From Geosiphon pyriformis (taxonomy: Eukaryota > Glomeromycota > Glomeromycetes > Archaeosporales > Geosiphonaceae), in the NCBI GenBank assembly GCA_016748015.1, contig JAAOMT010000036.1, forward strand, positions 64,233-113,207: a stretch of DNA of 48,975 nucleotides. Reading direction: 5' to 3'. Shown here piece after piece: positions 32,320 through 44,661 of the stretch. Made by a program: the position numbers and the translations under genes. The notes beneath the pieces were generated by a model. The model was not told the origin of the DNA. It made no database searches and saw only the letters and a list, made by a program, of their open reading frames with translations. Position 1 is the stretch's first letter. Each line of letters begins with the position of its first letter.

Positions 32320-34619
32320 TTTCTGTCAGGGAAAATAATCAAGTTGCTCTGTATAATAAATGAAGGTTTTGCACAATCAAATTTGCCGATTATTATTATT
32401 TTGTAAGATGATTTGTTAAAATTTATAAGCTCACCACCAACCAATCATTGGTTGCTTGCTTATTATATCGGCAGCAGTAGTACAAACTGTTTTATTAAGA
32501 TTAGTAAAAAATGGGATCGGCTTTATTTGGCGGATTTCATCCGGGGGTAGAATTGAAACCAGTACAAATATGTAAAGACTTGATCCAAACCCTACAAGGA
32601 ACCCAAGGGTTCGGATTCCATGGGTGGATCCTAAATTTCAAAAAAAGAAAAGTTTCAGAATGTGCATCATATATTTGGAAGGAGGAAAACTCGATGACCT
32701 ATTTTCTTAAAAAACATGGCTTTCAGTAATCATTAAATCTTTGGCTAACTAATCAGAGATTTTCATACTCAAAGAAACAATTGATTCCCACAGCTTAAAT
32801 CAAAAATGCCATGTACAAGTTTCATATGAAGTACAATGAAAGTTTCTTTTTTGTCATCTTTGTTGCCTAAGAATGAAATTGTTTTTAGTTCCAGTACAAA
32901 AACAGAATATTTAGTGAGTCCTTGTATCAATTTATTATTTTAGATAAATTCAATGAAAATAGCAAGAAGTAAAAATGTCAAAATTAGGAGATTGAATATA
33001 ATTGAATTACTAATCCAAACCACGGGAATCATAGTAGACGGGCTTTAAGTATATTGTAACATAAGTCTTCCATAATTGGATGTGAGGTAAAATTAGCCGC
33101 GTCGCTTTTTCAAACAGAATTTTCATTTTCTGAGAAATTACTCCAAGAAGTTTACCCTCAGAAAAGGTACTTTCATGTGAATGTTCATGATATTGCTTGG
33201 TTTGAGCAGAAATTTTACATTAGTCCTGGATATCTCATTTCTGAGTTTTTATAAATTTTCTCACAGGGCGAAGGATTAAGATTAAATAGAATTAGAGGAC
33301 TTTCTGTTGCTTTCATGTTCAAATTGAGGCAATAATAAATAAAGATTAAAATTATGAATGGCGTGATTTTGGTCTCTTTTGCGTGGGATAAATGAGAATT
33401 GTAAGGTTCACTAGGAGATCATTTAAGAAGTTTTAGAATTAGATTTCTTTACTACTTGAAAGTTGAAAGAATCGTGTTAACTTCTATCTTCAAACTAATG
33501 AGATCTAAATAGAAATTATTTTCGCATGAGCTTTTTTATTATTATCCAAAATTTAAGAGAAATAAAATCATTTCCCAGTAAAATTTCGTCCAACTTAGAA
33601 AGCCTGACGGTCATGTACCAAAATAAGAATTGTCAAATTTTGAGCTAGTCAATTATAAATTATTGGTTGAAAAAGACAAATCCAATGTTGCAACTAATTT
33701 TTTTTTGGGATGATGGATAATTTATTATATTTTTACTATCACAAGTTTGATTGTGCCACAAAATGTGGCTGCTATAAATTCAGGTTTTCAAGGAATTTAA
33801 GTAGATCTTTACTCAATAAAGCAAATTCAAAAATTTTTAGTAGTTTTAATTATTGAAAAATTTATAGTTAGTATAATATTTTTATTTACATTTTAAAATT
33901 CCTAATCAAAATTTTTAATCGAAAATTAATCAACTTTGGCAATAAAATTTAGTATATTTATTAAATCAAATAAAGCTTAATCAAGAATATATTTATAGTT
34001 AATAATTGAAAGCGGAGCTTTCTGTAGGCAGAGGGATATGTTGTAATGTTACGATAGATAAATGAAATGGATGGTTGCGGGAATAAATTAATATTTACGC
34101 CTCAGACTTTTTTAGAATTTGGAAACAAGATAAATTTTGATAACTGTCTTGCCACCACTATTTTCTGTCGGGATTGTAATTAATTTGAATTTTTGAGAAA
34201 ACAATTAAGTTGTTAGAAAGTTTAGACTGAATAAAAACAAATTTCAAATTCAGTAAATTACTTGTATAATTTAATTGGCAAAAACAAAAAAAAATCTGAA
34301 TATTATATATTATTTAGTACATAAAATATTTACCAGTTTTTAATAAATGTTCGATAAAATTTAAAGAAACTGGTTTTATTATAATTTAATTAAAAGATAC
34401 TTAAAATTTATAGAGTAAACATAGAATAAGTATATCACAATTTGAATGTTGTCAGATATTATTTATATTTTGATAGTTTTCGATCAGTGATGAATATTAA
34501 AAATGGGCAGTTTTGACATTTTAGCAGTTGTAGTCATCATGATTTATTGATTCATGTTAGCCTAACCAATTTTGATATTCTCCAATTCATTTGATGAGAA
34601 CTGAGACCTAATAATAAAG
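32320..34619. other. Intergenic, no firm gene
   Basis: Contains a plus-strand 72-codon open frame at 32511-32729 (MGSALFGGFHPGVELKPVQ) that runs divergently from the orphan gene. It is not recognised and could be chance or a worn repeat. The rest, to about 34.6 kb, is AT-rich with no family, RNA gene or terminal repeats visible. Confidence 0.4.
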
Positions 34620-35123
34620 AATTAATAAAATAATAAAAATTTCTATTAATAAAAACTATAACTTTAAAAAAATCTTATTTTAAAAGACAAGCCTTTTTAA
34701 GATTTAGAAAATTCGAAGTAAAAATATCCAAAATAAAATATTTTTTCACCTATTTACCTAAATGATAGGTTATTTGATAAATGTAAATGCTTCCTGTTCA
34801 CAGATCTGTAAAATTTAAACACAATAATTAGTAAAAGATATGCAAGCAACTAGGGTCTTATGAATAAATCATACAACTCATTTGGGTAACAAGACAATAA
34901 GACAATGAGGAAACTTGTTTGGCGTATTTCTTTGTTTACCGTAGCTACTTAAACCTATTTAGTATAATAAATTGATTTAACTATGTGAACACAGAGAAAC
35001 AATATAAATAAGAGCTCCGCGTTTAAACAAATTACTTTTTAAACTTACTATCAAATAAACATTTTCAAAAAAACCCTCGTCGAATAATTATCTATTTACA
35101 TTTTATCCGTTCTTATTCACACC
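34620..35123 (+). repeat. Duplicated upstream (promoter) block of kinase copy 2
   Basis: Closely matches 23142-23542 upstream of copy 1, except that the stem of the hairpin is shortened (ACCTATTTACCTAAATGATAGGT). The further upstream block (about 34670-34735) matches the minus-strand copies at about 11110-11200 and 40110-40165. Beyond about 34620 similarity is lost. Confidence 0.65.
35003..35010 (+). promoter_or_regulatory. TATA box of kinase copy 2
   Basis: TATAAATA, 114 bases upstream of the ATG at 35124, at the same spacing as in copy 1. Confidence 0.55.
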
Positions 35124-36570
35124 ATGGAAAACAAAGAAATTAAAAGAATAACTCGTCAAGAATTACATGATTGCAATGTGTGTAAAAAGTGTCAAGAGAG
35201 CTTTCGAGATGGATGGAATAATAGGAGAGCATGCCAGCTCATATTTTTTGAAAAATTTTATAAGAACTTTTCAAGCGGCAATAAAGAAATGGATGAAATG
35301 ATTAAGAATCCAATCTATATTCCATGTGCTAATGAAGATGCATATGATTGGTTGAAATATTATGAATTGATTCCATGGGAGCGTTTGTCGAATATCAAGG
35401 AAATTGCTAGAGGAGGGTTCAGTATAATTTATAAAGCAACTCTAATTGATGGATTAATTGATCAGAAAAGTATAAAACATTATGGTTCAATGGAATATAA
35501 AAGAAGAGGAACACGGGAAGTAGCAATAAAAATTATAAAAACGAACAGTTCAGAAGTGCTTAAAGAGGTAAACAAACTATTATTATTGTTTATATTTAAA
35601 TAATTTTTAATTAATTCATATTTACCTATTATTTATTTACTGTATATTATCGTTTATTTACTATTTTACACTGTGTCGTTGATAGTTAAATATTCGAAGA
35701 GCTATATCTATTAGCCATGATTATAAATACGTTAATTACATCACTTATATAATTGGAATTACGCAAAACGCTGAAACACTCGAGTATGGAATTGTGATGC
35801 CCTTTGCTAAATTTGGAGATATGCGAAAATATTTATCAACAAATTTCCATTCTACAAGTTGGATTTATAAATTATGGATCGCAGGTAATATAGCTGAAGG
35901 ACTTTCACAAATTCATACTTGTGGTATGGTTCATCGTGACCTACACTCGGGCAACATCCTACAATTAAATTCTATGGAGGTAAGTATTGGAGACCTCGGG
36001 TTATGTCAACCAGTAAACAATGAAGCAACAACAACAGGAAAAGCAACAGAGGAAAAAAAGATATATGGAGTGATTCCATACATTCCACCAGAAGTTTTAA
36101 GAGGAGAAAAGTTTACTTTGGCTGGTGATATTTATAGTTATGGAATGTTATTATGGGAATTATCAACAGGAAAGCCTCCCTTTTATGAATATAAACATGA
36201 TCATATTCTTATAATGGCTATTTTAAATGGTCAAAGACCTAAGATTACCTTCCCACTTATTCCACCTTGTATTGTCGAAATAATTGTAAAGTGTTGGGAT
36301 GCTAATCCTAAGAATCGTCCTACTGTCGAAGAAGTTAGGTATAAGATATGGGAACTTAAAAGTGTGTGTTATGGGTTTATGGATTTCCAGTTTGAAGAAT
36401 CAGAGAAATACGTAAAAAAAATGGCGGAAAGTGATGACTCAACGACAACAAATCAATCAACGACGACAACAAATCAATCAACAACGAGAACGTCAACGCG
36501 CATTCATCCAGGAGCAGTTTATACAAGTCGTGTTTTAACTTTGCAAATGATTCAAGAAATAAAAGGTTAG
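35124..36570 (+). CDS. Protein kinase, copy 2 (intact)
   Basis: Exon 1 is 35124-35567 and exon 2 is 35686-36570 (GTAAAC...TGATAG, phase 0), giving 442 residues. The Cys-rich N-terminus (CNVCKKC at 17-23, Cys37) resembles a zinc ribbon with a missing or displaced fourth ligand. The kinase domain starts near 86: Gly loop 94-103 (IARGGFSIIY), Lys136 in VAIK, HRDLHSGN at 231-238 with catalytic Asp233, DLG at 251-253, PPEVLRG, and GDIYSYGMLLWE. A Thr/Ser-rich tail (STTTNQSTTTT) follows. An alternative end is possible: a GTTAGT donor at 36566 spliced to TTATATTAG at 36771 would replace the final Gly by Asp-Asp-Ser and stop at 36782. The same site exists behind copy 1. The substrate is unknown. These kinases form a very large family in Rhizophagus-like genomes. 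Confidence 0.92.
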
Positions 36571-37373
36571 TTTATTTAATTTAGAAATAATTAATTTATT
36601 TGATTTAATTATTATACAGTATATTAAAAAAATACATTTAATTTAAATTACTATTTTAAAAGAATTAGTGTTTCTCCCTAAAGGTAAGAAATTGAAAAAA
36701 AGTTTAAATATAATTATGTAATTTACATTATAATATTTATAATGGTTATTTTACTATTTATTTTATATTAGACGACTCTTAATATATCTGATCGTGATCG
36801 GGTATCTTTATTTTCCATTTTTTTACTTGGTTAATCTTTTCATAAGTGATATATTTTAAATAGCTTTTATTGTATTTTAAAATTTCAATTCTAGTAGTTA
36901 CAATATTTATTACATTCATTTCATTATGTTTTCATTCTTTTATCAATTTATTATAAAATATTCCCTTTGAGTTTTATGTTTCGTTGTTTAGTTGTTAACT
37001 TAATTCAACTTATAAATCTAAATTATATAAGATATTGCCTAACAGTAGGTCATAACAACAGAATGAACTCTATGTAGCCTAACACGCGATCTCTAATTTA
37101 TCGAACTAATGAGTAGAATGGTCATATCTCCATATAAAATAAATTTAAAAAAATATAAATATACTTCTTTAAAGAGTTTATTACTATTCTGCAAAGATGT
37201 GTTAATAAATTTTATTTGGTACTTTGAATTGAGTTTGTTTCTTAAAATTTCGTTTTACAATCATATTTCATGCTATCTAAATCAATTAATCTATCAATTT
37301 ATGTTGCTTTATTAATGCATTAAATCCTATTCTAGCGATTTCATTGATATTTTTTATATAATAAATAGTTTTA

Positions 37374-37416
<43 letters not shown>

Positions 37417-38010
37417 TATAATAATAATAATAATAATTTTATTATTAAATGGAATATAAAGTGAATTCTTAATAATTCAATTATTTCCTATGATTTATTG
37501 TCTATTTTAAAGCTTTAATATCATTTATTGATGGTTATTATGTCTAATTAAATAAAAATTTTGATTATTTGTTTGCTTTTTTTTAGTATTTATATCAAGA
37601 TATTTGAATAAATATTTTCTCAATTAAAAAACTTTTTTATTTAAATTCTTTTACTTTCTTGTAATATAATTATCATTGATAAAAGATATAAAAAAAATAA
37701 TACAATGTTTTTTCATCTGCTAATATACTGTTTATTTGCTTAATTAATTCAAAAATTAAATTATCACTTATTGTTTTCAAATTTTCAACTTTATTTAACA
37801 GAAAATGTTTACTTAAAATTGAGAGATAGTTAAAATTTTTAAATGACAGTGACCATAAGCTCAACAAATTTTTTAATGAATTGATATAGTATTAATGCCT
37901 AAGCATCTTTAAGTTTTCACCAAATTTTTAGTTTGATAAAGGATTAATGTTCAATCAAATCACATGCAAATAAAAATATTCATTTTGTTTTTGAATAATA
38001 GTTTCAAATT
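36571..38010 (+). repeat. Downstream block behind kinase copy 2, duplicate of 24957-26330
   Basis: Highly similar to the block behind copy 1, with small insertions (for example about 60 extra bases near 36815-36875). It carries the possible third kinase exon (36772-36782), an (AAT)n tract at 37375-37437 and the same non-coding tail. It ends about 190 bases before the 3' end of the inverted copy 3, so copies 2 and 3 are tail to tail. Confidence 0.75.
37375..37437. repeat. (AAT)n microsatellite
   Basis: About 20 AAT units with one ATT interruption. It corresponds to the longer tract at 25661-25746. Confidence 0.9.
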
Positions 38011-38199
38011 GAGGGGATTGATGATAGCACATTCACTGTTAATTTTTTAAATAAAAGTTTAAACTAATTACGAACTGAATAAAATTAAACTTTTTTGCGA
38101 TGAAGATCTCTGATCGCGATCAGGTCTATGGAAGGTAGATAAATTTTGTTTTAAAAATGATAATTGAAAATTAAAAATAAAAGTTTAACATTAAATTAT

Positions 38200-39705
38200 T
38201 CAATCAAAATGTTTATAACTTATACATATAATAGACTTACCTTTAGAAAAATCAATCATTTGCAAAGTCAAAACACGACTTGTATAAACTGCTCCTGAAT
38301 GAATGCGAGTTGTTGTTGTTGTCATTGTCGTATTTGATTGATCTGTTGTCGTTGAGTCGTCACTTTCTGCCATTTCTTTTAAGTATTTCTCTGATTCTAG
38401 AAACTGAGGACCTAACTCCTCATCTGTAGAATTCTTATCTCTAAACCGTTCATACATTCCCAAAAGGGTGAGCAACTTACTCCAAACTTCTCTGGCAGTA
38501 GGACGATTTTCAGGATTAACATCCCAACACGTTATAATTATTTCAGCGATACAAGGTGGAATAAGTGGGAAGGTAATCTTAGGTCTAGCCCCATCTAAAA
38601 TAGCCATTATAAGAATATGATCATGTTTAAAATCATAAAAAGGAGGCTTTCCTGTTGCTAATTCCCATAATAACATGGCAAAACTATAAATATCACCAGC
38701 TTTTGTAAACTTTTCTCCTCTTAAAACTTCTGGTGGAATGTATGGAATCACTCCATATATATATTTTTCCTCTGTTGTTGTTGTTGCTTCATTTTTTACT
38801 GGTTGACATAATCCGAGGTCTCCAATATTTATACGTTCATTACTAAATTTTAGGATGTTGCCCGAGTGTAGGTCACGATGAACCATACCAAAAGAATGAA
38901 TTTGTTTAAGTCCTTCAGCTATATCACCTGCGATCAATAATTATCATCCCAACTCATAGAATGAAAATTTGTTGATAAATATTTTCGCATATCTCCAAGT
39001 TTAGCAAAGGACATCACAATTCCATATTCGAGTGTTTCAGCGTTTTGCGTAATTCCAATTATATTAGAGATGTAATAATTGTCTTTTTTATCACAGTTAA
39101 TAAAAATAGCTCTTTCAATGTTTAACTATCAACGACACAGTGTAAAATAGTTAATAAACGATAATATACAGTAAATAAATAATAGGTAAATATTAATTAA
39201 TTGAATATGAATTAATTAAAAATGAATTTTAGATAAATATTAATAATAATAATAGTTTGTTTACCTCTTTAAACACTTCTGAACTGTTCGTTTTTATAAT
39301 TTTTATTGCTACTTCCCGTGTTCCTCTTCTTTTATATTTCATTTCATCATTACACCTTATACTCCACGTATCAATCCGTCCATCAACCAATGTTGCTTTA
39401 TTAATTATACCGAACCCTCCTCTAGCAATTTCATTGATATTCGACAAATGCTCCCATAGAATCCATTCATAGTATTTCAATTCATCATTATTATATCGAT
39501 TATGTGGAATATATATTGGATTTTTAATAATTTCATCCACTTCTTTATTGCCGCTTGAAATGTTCTTATAAAGTTTTTCAAAAAATATTAACTGGCATGC
39601 ACTACACTTATTCCATCCATCTCGAATGCTCTCTTGACACTTTTTACACACATTGCAATCATGTGTTTCTGGAAGAGTTGTTCTTTTAATTTCTTTGTTT
39701 TCCAT
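38200..39705 (-). pseudogene. Protein kinase, copy 3, broken by a 1-base deletion
   Basis: On the minus strand, exon 1 runs from 39705 to the donor (GAG|GTAAAC) near 39264. Exon 2 starts after TTGATAG near 39124 and continues through the catalytic lobe to 38200. Exon 1 has the full Cys pattern (CNVCKKC, CSAC), the Gly loop IARGGFGIINKA (Asn in place of the usual Tyr) and VAIK. In exon 2, around 38938-38948, one A is missing from what is AAATTA in copy 2. This shifts the frame and creates a TGA within 3 codons, just ahead of LIAGDIAEGL. Downstream the catalytic half is fully open (HRDLHSGN, IGDLGL, PPEVLRGEKF, and the tail to SFSK-like end). One base would restore the frame, so an assembly error is the main alternative. 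Its TATA box is also degraded, which supports true decay. Confidence 0.8.
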
Positions 39706-41050
39706 CGTATGAATAAGAACGGATAAAAAGTAAATGTATTATTATTCGAAGAAGGTTTTTTTGAAAATGTTTATTTGATAGTACGTTTAAAAAGTTATTT
39801 ATCTAAACGAGGAGTTCTTATTTTTATTTTTTCCTGTGTTTACATAGTTAAAAAATCAATTTATTAACCTTAAAAGTAGCTAAAGTACACAAAGAAATAC
39901 GCCAAACAAGTTTCCCCATTGTCACATTGTCTTGTTACCCAAATGAGTTGTATGATTTAATTATAAGACCCTTGTTGTTTGCATATCTTTTACTAATTAT
40001 TGTGTTTAAATTTTACAGGTCTGTGAACAGAAGCATTTATCAGATAACCTATGACTTATATATCTATTAATAGTTTAATAGGTTAATGGGTGAATAGGTC
40101 AACTTGATGGGTTTTAGTTTCGGATTTTCTAAATCTTAAAAAGGCTTATCTTTAAAAATGAAACATTATGCATTAACAATAAAAATTTTTATATAAAATT
40201 ATTTTTAGTTTGCTCAATACTAAAACAGAAAATTTTTATCAATGGTTCCTTTTAATTTCTATTGGCTTTCAGTTTCTTTTCAAACTAACTTCGGATGCTT
40301 CAAACGAAAACTTTTGGATCATTAATTATTCGGTTGAGTTATTCCCAAGAGAAAAGATTCTCTATAAAAAATTTTTTATAAACTAATTAATTAGAGAATG
40401 AAGAATAAGGGTAATTTGAATTTCAAGTTTTGGCTAGGTTAAACTGCTATAATTAATAAATTTGTTACTAATTTACCATTCTATTATAATAAATATTAAA
40501 TTCAAGCTTATTTTTTGTTTAATTTCTTATGTTGACTATGTATTCATAATCAAGAAATATTAAAATTATCTTAATTTACCAATTTGTAATACTGCCATTT
40601 ATCATCTTTAGAACTTAATATTCAATAATGAAATTAAAAATTTGTTGAAATTTTAAACATTATATTACCATTTGATAAATGTTTTAGTTAAAATTTCAAA
40701 ATATGTAAAAAGATATTATTTATGTTTATATTAACCATATATGAAAAATATATTAAAAAATTTAACACTTTCATATAAATAATACATTCTATATAATTAA
40801 TAAACTAATTACATATAAAATTCCTTATTGTTTATAAACTTTTTTTCAACTTTATAATTTAATATACATAAATTAAAATTCATTAATTTAAGTTATTTAA
40901 ACTTTGATTCAAGATTTTTTTAAATTTTAAAATTGTATATAAATTGTATTAAAATATATAAATAATTATTCAATCAATATTTTTATTTATAAATAAACCA
41001 AATTTTATTATTATATTAGTATTTTAATTGATTTTATTTTTTAATATATA
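39706..41050 (-). repeat. Duplicated upstream block of kinase copy 3
   Basis: Reading on the minus strand it matches the upstream DNA of copy 1 (22860-23542) and of the decayed copy (10557-11957). The shared parts include TAATTTGAATTTCAAG near 40410, CTGTGAACAG near 40022 and GCCAAACAAGTTTCC near 39901. The TATA position (about 39818-39832) reads as an A/T run without TATAAATA. No other gene is visible. Confidence 0.65.
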
Positions 41051-42084
41051 ATAATAATTATAATAATTAATTTTTAATATTGAATTAACCAAATAAAAAA
41101 TTAATAACATAATATTTTAAAACTGTAAAATATATTTTTTTGAAATTTTTTTATATTAAAATAATTATTAAAATATTACTATCTTAATCAAACAAATAAT
41201 GCATACCTATTGATTTTAAATAAAATTTGATTTTAAATAATTTATCAAACATTTTGAAAATTTTTTTTAAAACAAAAATTAAATATAAAATTACTTATTT
41301 CTTCTAAATTGTATTTAAAATACAATATTTTTATTATACATTCTAAAAGATTCTAGTTTAATTAAATAAGGCATCACTAATTCACTAATCAATAAAATTA
41401 CCATTTTCAAGCATTTTTTATCATATTTTTTTTAATTAAATATATATCAACTCCAAATAATTAATTGAATTATTTCTATAAAACCAATTTACAATAATTT
41501 AAAATTTTCAGAATTTTTTGTATTTTGCAATGAAAATTTTCAGTTATTTTAATGAAAGTATTAATACTTATAGAATTCGATTGAATAATAAAGACTTATT
41601 ACTTTAGCAGATACCAAAAAAAAACTATGCATCATATAAAAATTATTTCATACAGAAATATAGAAATTTGATTTTTATTGTACGCTCACAATTTTTATTC
41701 ATAAATTTCAGTTTACAGAAAAAATTGCAATCATAAAATGACTTAATTAGAAATCTACTTGTATAAAATTTTAGAAAATTTTTTTACAGTCGTTTGTTTG
41801 AAAAAGTAAAATATCGATAAAGACCAGAATACAGGTCTAGCAAAATTAATTACCGACTATTTTTTAAAATTACAAGATTTCTTAAAACACAAACCTAGGA
41901 GATTTTTTTTGTTGAAGATACTTTAATACTAACTCATTTAAAAATTGATATTTTAATATAGTCAAACTTGCTACAAATATTAGTAAATACCTGTTCTGGA
42001 AGGTTTGCCTATTCTTTTTTTCCTAGCTCAATAATAATCTCCTGAAACACTCCTTTTTTTGCCACCATTCCTTTTACTTTTTTT
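41051..42084. other. Very AT-rich intergenic DNA
   Basis: No gene or repeat family seen. Homopolymer and A/T-rich sequence; some similarity to the far-upstream kinase block may extend into its start. Confidence 0.5.
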
Positions 42085-42445
42085 TTATTTACCGACTTTG
42101 AACCCTGGATCCATTTCTTTGGGCGCTTTGATTTCTGCTGACGTAGTGAAATGATTTTCGTGCACGATTTTGCCGATCTGGCGAAGTAAGTACAAAAAAG
42201 TTAGTGTTAATTGTCTTAACAATAAGAGTGTTGATTTTTGTTGTCTAATTAAATTTAATTTCAGCAGAAGTATCAGTATACAAGCCCAAAACAATAACTA
42301 AAAGTTGTGAGCGGCCACGCCCATTTTACAAAGTAGGATGATCTAACGTTGACAGCAACGAAGGAGAATACCCGTCTGTTTGGCGAGTTCGGTTGTATCG
42401 TGGTGACCATTGCGTTAAAGATGATCAACGACTTCACTGTTTGAT
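42085..42445 (-). pseudogene. Possible relic of a CTLH/RMND5-like gene
   Basis: This is a GC-richer island in AT-rich DNA. On the minus strand one frame reads VKSNSEVVDHL, stop, RNGHHDTTELAKQTGI (about 42440-42360). Further on, after an acceptor-like TTCGCCAG, it reads IGKIVHENHFTTSAEIKAPK and EMDPGF, up to a stop at 42085. The pattern (His-Leu-x-Arg-Asn-Gly, then Thr-Ala/Thr-Glu, then Pro-Lys-Glu-Met) recalls the LisH/CTLH region of GID2/RMND5-type E3 ligase subunits. The match is short and made by eye. If real, it is broken by a stop and truncated. A plus-strand reading of the island is also possible (a CAG|GTAAGT donor lies at 42470). Confidence 0.25.
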
Positions 42446-43685
42446 TTTACGGGGGTTAGGGTGTATCAGGTAAGTGAAAAAATAATGAAAATTTAAAATG
42501 GGTAACGGCAGGAGTAAATGAGAGGTTGTGACATCAGGGTAAACATTTACCCGTTGGTATTTTTCTGCATGGAACGCGATAAAATTTGCGAAAAACGCTG
42601 ATACCATTACTTTCTGCTAGGACTATATATACAAAAAAATTCTGTCCTTCCTGTTTGTTATCAGACGTTGTATTTCTCAATCTGTAATAATTTTCTTTTG
42701 CCGTTAGCAAAATCTCATTAGACTAATCTTAATTTCTTTAGAGAAGGTCTCTTCAACATACCAATATTTAAACTTGTAGGGCCACTTTCCAAGGATAAGT
42801 ATGCAAGCCAAGAAAAAGAAAACTCCTTATTATTGAATGTAACATATTTACTTTCCAAAATTAACAAAATTTCGGTAAATAAAAATAAATTTTGAAAGTG
42901 AGTATTTTCTAAAGTTGAAATTAAAATAAATTTTTTAATTTTTAATTAATGAATAGAAATTTTCACAAGTCAATTTTCTCAATAGTATAATTGTTATTGA
43001 ATTAAATTTAGTTGGTTTCTCTCGTAAAATCAATCAAACCTCGTATTTTTATTCTAGAACAGTGTCAAATGTGTGTTTAATTTTAATTCAATGGTTTCAA
43101 TTTTTATTAAAATATGTTTGATAGATAAAAATTACCGAAACATTTTCAATTTGATAATAATTTCAAATAAAAAATATTATGTCAAACCAGCTTTACTTTT
43201 AATACACTTTTGAAATTTTTATGACATGATTAAATTTAAGTCTAAATAAGTTTTTAAACAATTAATTAGCTATAAATTTTTATAAAAATATTAAAAAACA
43301 CTTGAATTTTAAATTTATCTTGAGGTTAAGATTTAAAATTTAAAATTATTTGTTAAAAAATTTGGCACTATTCATTTTATAGTTCATAGTTTAGACTTAA
43401 ACAATGACTTGAAAAAAAAATCTTGTTAAACAGGAAAGTTTATTATAAAGTTGTATAAATAAATAATTAATTTATATTATATACTTGCATGAAAATTTGA
43501 GAATGAGGTTATTCACTCTACTTTTTTCTCACCAACTAAGTTAATGCATATAAATTATTTTCAAGTTTCTTAAAAAAGCTAAATTTCAAACTACGTTGCG
43601 AAATCATCAATCTTTTCTGATTAAAACCTTTTAACAATAAAAACCGTTTCAACACTAAAAAATTAATTCTAGCCTACTATAAAAC
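42446..43685. other. Intergenic, no gene seen
   Basis: AT-rich spacer after a short GC-richer start. No convincing open frame, RNA gene or repeat. Confidence 0.5.
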
Positions 43686-43970
43686 ATGAGTGAAATCTGG
43701 ATGTACCTCAGAATGGCTTGTCCAGCAGCTGGATGCTCAAAAACAACTACCTACAACTGATTTCATGCAGAAAATAATTGCCTTGTAGAAACATCTAGCC
43801 TTCCCTTTATTTAATGCACCAGTTGTTATGCTGAAATATCTAACCAAGCTCGTATTAGGTGCACTGATTTTTCGAATTTTAAGCACATAAAAAACTCGTA
43901 TTTTGCTTGTCCCAACCACCGGGATGCTACCGATCGACAACTTTTGGTTCATTCCAAATGTTGCTTTTAG
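43686..43970 (+). pseudogene. Broken Cys-rich protein fragment
   Basis: From the ATG at 43686 a 95-codon frame to TAG at 43968-43970 is interrupted by only two stops (TGA in TTTYN*FHAENN, TAA in LPFI*CTSC). The translation is clearly protein-like and Cys/His-rich: MACPAAGC, NNC, CTSC, IRCTDFSNFKHIKNSYF, then ACPNHRDATDRQLL. The spacing of Cys pairs suggests a zinc-binding fold. I do not recognise the family. The two stops could be real decay, or the readable segments could be exons. A minus-strand frame of 71 codons over the same bases is less protein-like. Confidence 0.45.
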
Positions 43971-44167
43971 GAATAGATTAGATTACAAAGATATAATTAG
44001 AGATTTAATTCGCTATTTGATCGATAAATATTCAAGATAAAAGACATGAAATTACTCTTCCTTAATCATTCCAGATAATATTTATATAACCAACAATATA
44101 AAGATTAAATATTAATCCCCACCAAAAATTTCACAAAATAGCCCATAATAATCAAAGTAATAGCGCA

Positions 44168-44168
44168 A

Positions 44169-44201
<33 letters not shown>
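44168..44201. repeat. (ATT)n microsatellite
   Basis: About eleven uninterrupted ATT units. Confidence 0.9.
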
Positions 44202-44629
44202 GAGAAAAAACTGTTAAAATAAAAATAAAAATTACATGTTTTAATATTGTGACAAAAAAATTTGGCAAGATATGATATCAAAAAAATCAAGAAATTACTT
44301 TAACAAGAATATTATATCAAATACCAATTGTATTAAAGCAGTGTATTTTCAATATCCAACATATAATTAATTACCAAATATTGATGGATAAAGATTTATT
44401 TTGTGTAAAGTAAAATAATAAAACTCCAATTGATTATTTAAAGAAATAATATTGTTGAATGTTATAAATTTGTTTATTTAAATTATCTATGTTAATTAAA
44501 TACTGAAATTAATTTTTTTTTATTTAAATGAACTACTTCGTTTAAAATATTGTTGTTATTTTTAATTTTTTGAAAATTTGAAAATTTTATTTGTAATTGT
44601 GTAATTTTATAGATCTTATTTAATTTTTT

Positions 44630-44630
<1 letters not shown>

Positions 44631-44660
<30 letters not shown>

Positions 44661-44661
44661 A
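44631..44661. repeat. (TA)n microsatellite
   Basis: About fifteen TA units, self-complementary and able to extrude as a cruciform. Confidence 0.9.

Noticed and set aside
32605-32635. GGGTTCGGATTCC, similar to a tRNA B box
   Set aside because: No T-stem pairing, no A box and no acceptor stem at the right distance.
32511-32729. 72-codon frame divergent from the orphan gene
   Set aside because: Not recognised, no paralogue or intron; kept only as a remark in the intergenic entry.
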